A DNA stretch of 64,000 bases from Umbilicaria muhlenbergii (lineage: Eukaryota > Ascomycota > Lecanoromycetes > Umbilicariales > Umbilicariaceae): assembly GCA_000611775.1 (NCBI GenBank), contig KK106983.1, forward strand, positions 4,268,808 through 4,332,807, read 5' to 3'. This document shows positions 58,367 through 64,000 of this stretch, in pieces (within the stretch, counting starts at the first letter, position 1; the number at the start of each line of letters is the position of its first letter). A model generated the notes under the pieces. The model made no database searches. It had not been told where the DNA came from and was given only the letters and a program-made list of their open reading frames with translations. Position numbers and translations under genes: made by a program.

Positions 58367-60244
58367 ATGACCAGGATCTCCGGCCTCCCTGTGGCTGGTC
58401 TACAAACCACATCAAAACCCGGACCATCCAAGCCAGCTTTACACATTGAAGTCTGTGTGAACGAGGCCGATGCTGATCAGGAACTCGTGAGAGCTTCAAA
58501 GAGCCAAAGAGTGATACAAAAGCTCATTGGTCCCTCTTAGCTTGGCCAAAGGGTAGCAGCATGGCTGAAAGACAATTATGTAAATTTAGAAACAAACCAG
58601 CTCGTTAATGTACCTGGTGAGATAACTCTGTGTGGCGAAAGCTCGGCGATTGATAATGTTTTATAGGTTGTTTCCAGGATTCAACAGGGATTCAAAGTAT
58701 TCAAGTCGCCGATGTTACAGGAAGAGAGTGTGAAGATTCAGCTATTCTACTCGCAAATATCGATCTGACAGTAAATATCTTCACCCTACACGCAGATACG
58801 TCTCGAACAAGCCTATTCGATCGTCACTGTAGCTCCGATAGCTCTGGTAATGACGGCGATCAAGATCTTCCGCAAGCTAAAGTGATCAGATTACCCAGCA
58901 AAGAGCTCCATGGCATCTGGGAATCGTAAGAAGATGTCTGTTTCCAGTACTGTCAAGTCTTACTCACACCGCGCCCAAGACTCACCTTTAACGAACCCGT
59001 CCACGTCAGACTGCTCCATTTTGTTACACGCATGAGTTTGCTGCCTAGAAATCCTTTCCTTAGTTGAAGCAACGCAACTGATAGAACCTAGTGTCATTTG
59101 CGACGAGGCAAGTCTCGGTCAGAACAATTGTCTGGAATCGTCTCGTGCTACTCTACGGACCTCCTGGAACTGGGAAAACTTCTTTATGGTATGCTCTACA
59201 CCAAGTCATCTATGTGCGGAGCTTACGCTAGCCATTAACGCAGCCGTGCCCTCGCTCAAAAGATATCAATTCGATTAGGGAAGCAGTATCGCCAGAGCAA
59301 GCTTATCGAAGTGGACTCGCATTCACTATTCAGCAAATTCTTCGGCGAGAGCGGTAAACTCGTCGGAGTGTTGTTCGAAGAAATTGAAAACCTGCTAGAG
59401 AAGGATAAAGACACCTTTGTCTGCATTCTCATCGACGAAGTCGAAAGCCTGACCAGTGCGCGTGATCAAGCCGCTGGCCGTCATGAGCCTCGAGATGCTC
59501 TTAGAGTATGTCTCCAACCCATGCCATTGGAACCACATCGAGCTCACAAGAACCTCAGGCCGTGAACGCACTGCTGACAGCGCTCGACCGGCTAAAATAC
59601 CGACCAAACGTCGTCGTGCTCTGCACCAGCAACCTCATCGAAGCCATGGTACGTAATCCACAACCTATCCATCCCCGCAATCTGACAACAGCTCCAGGAC
59701 TCCGCCTTCCTCGACCGCGTCGACATCAAGCAGTACATCCCCCAACCCTGCGCGACAGCCCGCTACGAAATCTACCGGCTCTGCTATCTCGAGCTCGCCC
59801 AATCTGGCCTCATTGCGCAAATCCAAGACTACGAAGAAAACGACACTGTTATGGTCATCGGCGACGTAGAGTGCAACTCACCCGATACGGTGACGAATGC
59901 AACCCGCTGGCACGACCTCAATGAGGATCTACTGCCTGTGTATGACATGATGCAATTACAGTATTGGCGGGATCGGAATGAAGACTCGGTGGCGCGCAAG
60001 CTATGGGCTATTGCTGAGGAGAGTGATGTGAGTTGGATGCTCTTCACTTTACCCAGGTTTCTATACTGACAGAGGCGTGGGCAATCAGGCTCTTAGTGGA
60101 CGCACTCTCCGCCGCCTTCCGGCATTGGCACTTGCAATGTACACCACGAGTGACCCGTGTCCGATCGACGAGGCGCTAACGGCACTCTCGCGTGCTGTCG
60201 AGGACGAGAGGAGCTCGAGGCTGAGATCGGGGAAGGATGCTTGA
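58367..60244 (+). CDS. PCH2: AAA+ ATPase PCH2/TRIP13
   Basis: Nine exons (58367-58486, 58541-58616, 58667-58925, 58980-59035, 59092-59188, 59244-59505, 59559-59648, 59698-60027, 60089-60244) give 481 residues. The N-terminal part reads TRISGLPVAGLQTTSKPGPS, AAWLKDNYVNLETNQLVNVP, FQDSTGIQSIQVADVTGREC and HGIWES-LTFNEPVHVRLL. The AAA module: IVWNRLVLLYGPPGTGKTSL (Walker A), IEVDSHSLFSKFFGESGKLV, FVCILIDEVESLTSARDQ (Walker B), AVNALLTALDRLKYRPNVVV, CTSNLIEAM-DSAFLDRVDIK (arginine-finger region) and ALSGRTLRRLPALALAM. Known: Pch2/TRIP13 remodels HORMA-domain proteins such as Hop1 and Mad2 during meiotic checkpoint and crossover control. All junctions are GT..AG and codon sums are whole. Confidence 0.95.
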
Positions 60245-60559
60245 TGTAAGTGGCGAGTGATTTGCTTACTGCATTGGGGTCTGGCGTCACTGGCTGTTTG
60301 CATATGATACCCCGAGGCTATTTGCTTCTTCTGATTTTGAGTGGCTATTTCCAAATCGTCGAATAGGTTCTGCTATCAAACAAATCAACCTGCTCGATCC
60401 CTCGACAATCTTTCTCCTGGTATACCGTAATCTGATCCACCCCAAGTCCGACACCCTGCTCGAAAAAGAGACCTTTTAGAGCATGCAAACAAGGCATGCA
60501 GTGTTGATAGACGCCATCTCAAAGGTCCAAGGCTCTATCAAAAAATCTCACGTTTTCAG
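60245..60559. other. Convergent spacer, nothing recognised
   Basis: This 315-bp space lies between the PCH2 and hypothetical-protein 3' ends; only 3' UTR sequence is expected. Confidence 0.45.
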
Positions 60560-62052
60560 TTACGCATACCTTTTCTTGCGGGCAACCGCATCGGCAAGAC
60601 TATCCTGCCGTGGTGCTCCGGACCATACAATCTTACTCTCATCCTCGGTCCAATAACCACTACCGCCTTTCAGCCAGACCTCAGCTCGGAGAGCTTCTGT
60701 CCGCACAGCTTCATTGAACTTTCCGGTCGATTCGGTAAAAGCATGCGAAAAGAATTTGTTGTTGAAATAATCTTCGTCGTACTCTTCCCGCAGCACGTCC
60801 CATTCTCGGAGCCTGTCACTGTCCCACATGCAGTACCCCCATTTTCGTAGCAGCATGCGAGGGTACACCGTCACACTTATACTAGGATGTAGTATATACC
60901 GTTTCCACCAAACCCACGCCTCGTTTGGTTCGTTGGCGAACTTATCGCCACGGAAACCTGCATCCCGATCGTCTTCGGCAATGCTCCCGGCGCGGCGAGA
61001 TGAGTAAGAAGCCTTAACCGCTTTGGGCAAATGTTTATAGGAGGAGGAGACGGGGGCCATCTCGATTGTGCGATTCACAAATCCTGGAATTGTCACAGAA
61101 TCGTAGATATAAGTGAGTCCAAGGGATAGATAGTGCTCGATGTGACTGTTGTAATCTCCAAGGTAGTCGTCTGTGAAGGTTAGTGGGGCGCAGGATTATA
61201 GCCAAGAGCGAAGACAGTAAGAAGCTCACCCAGTAAAGGCCCCGAATGCAACCCAGACTTGCCCATACGCACGTCATGCTGAGCCACGTCAACGTATGCC
61301 ACCAAGAAGCGGCGGTAAAGGAAGTCATGAACGCAATGGAGCTCTTCGACTTCCCACGGCGAATAGATATTTAGGAACCTGTTTGTCGGAGCGGGATAAC
61401 CCAGCCATTCGGTCACTTCCCACTGGGATCCCTTGAAGAGTCTGAAATAGAGCTCAAATCTGTAAAGTGCCCTATGAATGCGCCGGGTCTCTATAGACGA
61501 GAGCGGTGAAGGATCCGGTGTAGAGTCCTTGCTCATAGGATGAACCGCAAGTATTGAAGAGGTGAAGGCTTCAGCGAAGTACCGTATGACTTTCTTATGG
61601 AAGCAGATCAATCTGATCAACGTGTGTAACGGTAGTGATGATGGTGGCTCATCCAGCGTATTTGCCTCGTATTTTGCCAAGAAAGCAAGGACTTCTGATG
61701 ACGATGGGGAACTCCTATATCTACACAAATTAGCTCATCAAGCGACTACAGCCATCAGTTTGCTGCATTACACCACAAAATCTTCGTTGCCTTGCCCTTG
61801 AACGCTCGCTCCCGGACAATCCAGAACAGCTAAAGCGTCTAAGATAACGTCTGGGTGGATCTCACGTATTACGACAGTGGACAGGATAGATCTCCGTAGA
61901 CCGGTGTAAGCATGAAAAAATGAAGGGGAGGCGTGGACAAGAGCTTGAAGGGAGCCGAAGTCGGTGGAGAGTTTAAGGATGGCGACCTTCAACTCGGTGG
62001 GAAAGCCATCTAGACCGCCTGATGATTGCTTCGGGTCTCCGTGTATCTCCAT
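60560..62052 (-). CDS. Hypothetical protein with N-terminal F-box-like helices
   Basis: Three exons (61772-62052, 61230-61720, 60560-61170) give 460 residues. Introns are GTAATG..GTGTAG and GTGAGC..TTCACAG, with whole codons: EDFVVYRSSPSSSEVLAF and GPLLDDYLGDYNSHIEHYL. The N-terminus GLDGFPTELKVAILKLSTDF and SLQALVHASPSFFHAYTG resembles an F-box. The rest is helical and acidic (RIHRALYRFELYFRLFKGSQ, FLYRRFLVAYVDVAQHD, LGLTYIYDSVTIPGFVNR, EAWVWWKRYILHPSISVT), as in large families of uncharacterised Pezizomycotina F-box-like proteins. No enzyme motif was seen. The gene model is good; function is unknown. Confidence 0.7.
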
Positions 62053-63090
62053 CGGTCATGTCCTGCAGTGGCCACACGAGTGTGATTCCACAAGGCAACG
62101 AAATCGATTCGAGTATGTCGGATGTCGAGTGAAACACCACCTCGAAGTACCCAGCGAGACTAAGAAGTGCAAAAGGCTTGCAAAACGTTCCTTGAAGAGC
62201 GCTGAGTGCACGTTAAGCAAGGATTAAATAGGTAGACCGGCACACGCGGCAAGACATAGGGAGGCATCACTGATTCACTCGGAAAAAGCAGATTAATCAT
62301 GGCAACAAGCTGAATATTCACAAGACGTGCAACAAGCACAAGCGAATTCTATCAAGAACCTGATACACTATAGGGGCTTTGTGTTTGAGGGAAAACAACT
62401 GAGAATCAACATTGGTAGTCTTGTGCACTGTTTCTGATGCTCGATGAGAGACCAGGTCCGCAAAAGGTGTGCAGAACAATGAGTAACAAGTCGAAGTCCT
62501 TGTCGGAGTTCTAGCTGTCGATTGGATTCCTTGATTGCGTTAGCCATTTGATGCGTTGTATCATCTGCTCTCAAGGCCCTTCGATATCAGTAGAAATGCC
62601 TCAGTCCCCTAATATATCATTGGCAAAGCTCGGTCCTACGAGTCATATGCCTGGCCCCAGTCCTTTTCAGCCCGCTTCCCAGTCCTTCGGGATATGTGAA
62701 GGTAGTCGTTGAACTTGTAGTGGGTAGAACCAGTGAATACAAAATCTCGGTCTTTTGCATGACTGCTGAGCTGCCTCTGAAAAATGCAGAAAAACGCTCG
62801 CTTTCTGCTCTAATGAAAAGGGAGTTCTAGCCATAGATTGGATTGCTTGACCGTATTACTCAGGGCTCTGGCGGCTGACTACCTTACCTTACTCTAAGTA
62901 CATGTAAGGTAGCACGGCTCGCACGGGTAGGGAAGAAGTTAAGATTACCCGTAGTGCGGTCCAGTTTGAAGTCGCGCTAGTAATTGTAGACATTTCGGCT
63001 CGCGTCGCTCAAACTGGCAGCGTGAAGTTACAGAGTAGGAATTCATTCTTGTAGGAACGCCTCCCTGCACCTATCGACAACATACAAGAG
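62053..63090. other. Intergenic, with a diverged short direct repeat
   Basis: A 1-kb spacer upstream of CCT2. GGAGTTCTAGCTGTCGATTG at about 62507 and GGGAGTTCTAGCCATAGATT at about 62820 begin related stretches of about 40 bp. A 9-bp inverted repeat (CTACCTTAC and GTAAGGTAG, 62879-62912) lies near the CCT2 promoter. No gene seen. Confidence 0.45.
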
Positions 63091-64000
63091 ATGGTAGCTT
63101 TAACTCCCCTCAAAACCTGGCCAAGACATCCGCTGACTCCTACAGGCGTCATTCAACCCTACGCAAATCTTCGGCGACGATGTCACGGAAGAGAAAGGAG
63201 AAAATGCACGCCTTTCAGCTTTCGTCGGCGCAATCGCAGTTGGAGACTTGGTAAAGAGCACACTTGGACCGAAGGGAATGGACAAGATATTACAATCAGC
63301 GTTCGTGGAAAGTTGTATGTCTGCAGAGACGATCGACACTGACCAGGGATAGGTCAACTGGAGAGATTATGGTCACGAACGATGGAGCCACGATACTAAA
63401 GTCGATAGCTCTCGACAACGCTGCAGCGAAGGTTCTTGTCAATATTTCCAAGGTTCAGGACGATGAGGTTGGAGACGGTACAACATCAGTCACGGTTTTA
63501 GCTGCAGAACTTCTACGTGAGGCTGAGAAGCTAGTGGACAAGAAGATACACCCTCAGACTATCATCGAAGGTTACAGAATAGCAAGCCATGCTGCCTTGA
63601 CGGCGTTGGAAAAGACGGCGGTGGACCACAGCAAGGATTCGGCAGCATTTCGAAGGGATCTATTGGCGATTGCGCGGACAACGTTGAGCTCGAAGGTGCT
63701 GAGCCAGGATAGAAATCAATTTGCGGAGCTGGCGTGCGACGCTGTGTTGAGGATGAAGGGTTCAGCGGACTTGAGTCACATTCAAATCATCAAGAAAGCC
63801 GGTGGGAAGCTCAGCGATTCATACTTGGATGAGGGTTTCATCCTGGACAAGCGGATAGGTGTGAACCAAGCGAAGCGGTTGGAGAACGCAAAGATCTTGG
63901 TGGCAAACACAGCAATGGACACAGATAAGATCAAGATATTCGGGGCAAGAGTCAAAGTCGAATCTACGGGGAAGCTGGCAGAACTGGAGAAGGCAGAGAA
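63091..64000 (+). CDS. CCT2: Chaperonin CCT/TRiC subunit beta, 5' part (right edge)
   Basis: Exons 63091-63093, 63146-63300 and 63353 onward run past the window end. Exon 1 is only the ATG: the intron (63094-63145, GTAGCT..CTACAG) follows at once and the protein continues [52 protein letters not shown]. The second intron (63301-63352, GTTCGT..GGATAG) leads to [59 protein letters not shown] and [20 protein letters not shown]. Known: CCT2 is one of eight subunits of the cytosolic chaperonin that folds actin and tubulin. The nucleotide-binding motifs GDGTTSV and NDGATIL are intact. About half of the usual 530 residues lie inside the window. Confidence 0.96.

Noticed and set aside
1-64000. CRISPR arrays, transposons, LTR elements, secondary-metabolite cluster
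   Set aside because: No spaced identical repeats, transposase or reverse-transcriptase motifs, terminal repeats or synthase domains were recognised.

Overview
The window is nuclear DNA of a filamentous ascomycete (Pezizomycotina; a Dothideomycetes-like fungus is my best guess, but the class cannot be fixed from the sequence). The evidence is short GT..AG introns of about 42-104 bp with CTAAC-type branch sites, a velvet-family regulator (VelB) with its typical inserted low-complexity tract, a DUF3602 protein, an apple-like secreted protein, and an snRNA U6 gene of fission-yeast/Pezizomycotina type.

Layout. 1-12.3 kb: recyclin-1 (cut by the left edge), a CAP/PR-1 secreted protein, HEL2/ZNF598 (ribosome collision ubiquitin ligase), a DEK_C-SWIB protein (UAF30-like), eIF3b and a DUF3602 protein. 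12.3-16.2 kb: gene-poor, with only short unrecognised frames. 16.2-28.2 kb: ERD1, PEX10, VelB, MSH4 and RSA4. 28.2-31.8 kb: gene-poor, carrying a decayed repeat of about 440 bp and an exact 57-bp duplication. 31.8-35.5 kb: an MFS sugar transporter and an NmrA/isoflavone-reductase-like enzyme. 35.5-37.6 kb: U6 snRNA with a perfect long hairpin just upstream. 37.6-47 kb: an FG-motif-rich protein, an apple-like Thr-rich secreted protein and a WD40-cyclophilin (PPWD1/Cyp15). 47-51.5 kb: gene-poor, with two small related reading frames and two minisatellites. 51.5-64 kb: an F-box protein interrupted by an assembly gap, a CSC1/OSCA-type channel, PCH2/TRIP13, a hypothetical protein, and the 5' part of CCT2 (right edge).

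Most recognised genes are conserved housekeeping genes. They cover translation and ribosomes (eIF3b, HEL2, RSA4, UAF30-like), protein folding and splicing (CCT2, PPWD1), secretion and organelles (ERD1, PEX10, recyclin), and meiosis (MSH4, PCH2). They are not an operon-like cluster. No transposon, CRISPR array, secondary-metabolite cluster or tRNA was recognised. The sequence contains a 95-base N gap, and the 18 bases next to it are the Nextera/Tn5 mosaic-end adapter, so that place is a contaminated contig end.

Exon boundaries were read by eye from splice signals and family conservation. For most multi-exon genes the summed exons give whole codons. Coordinates give the full gene span including introns.
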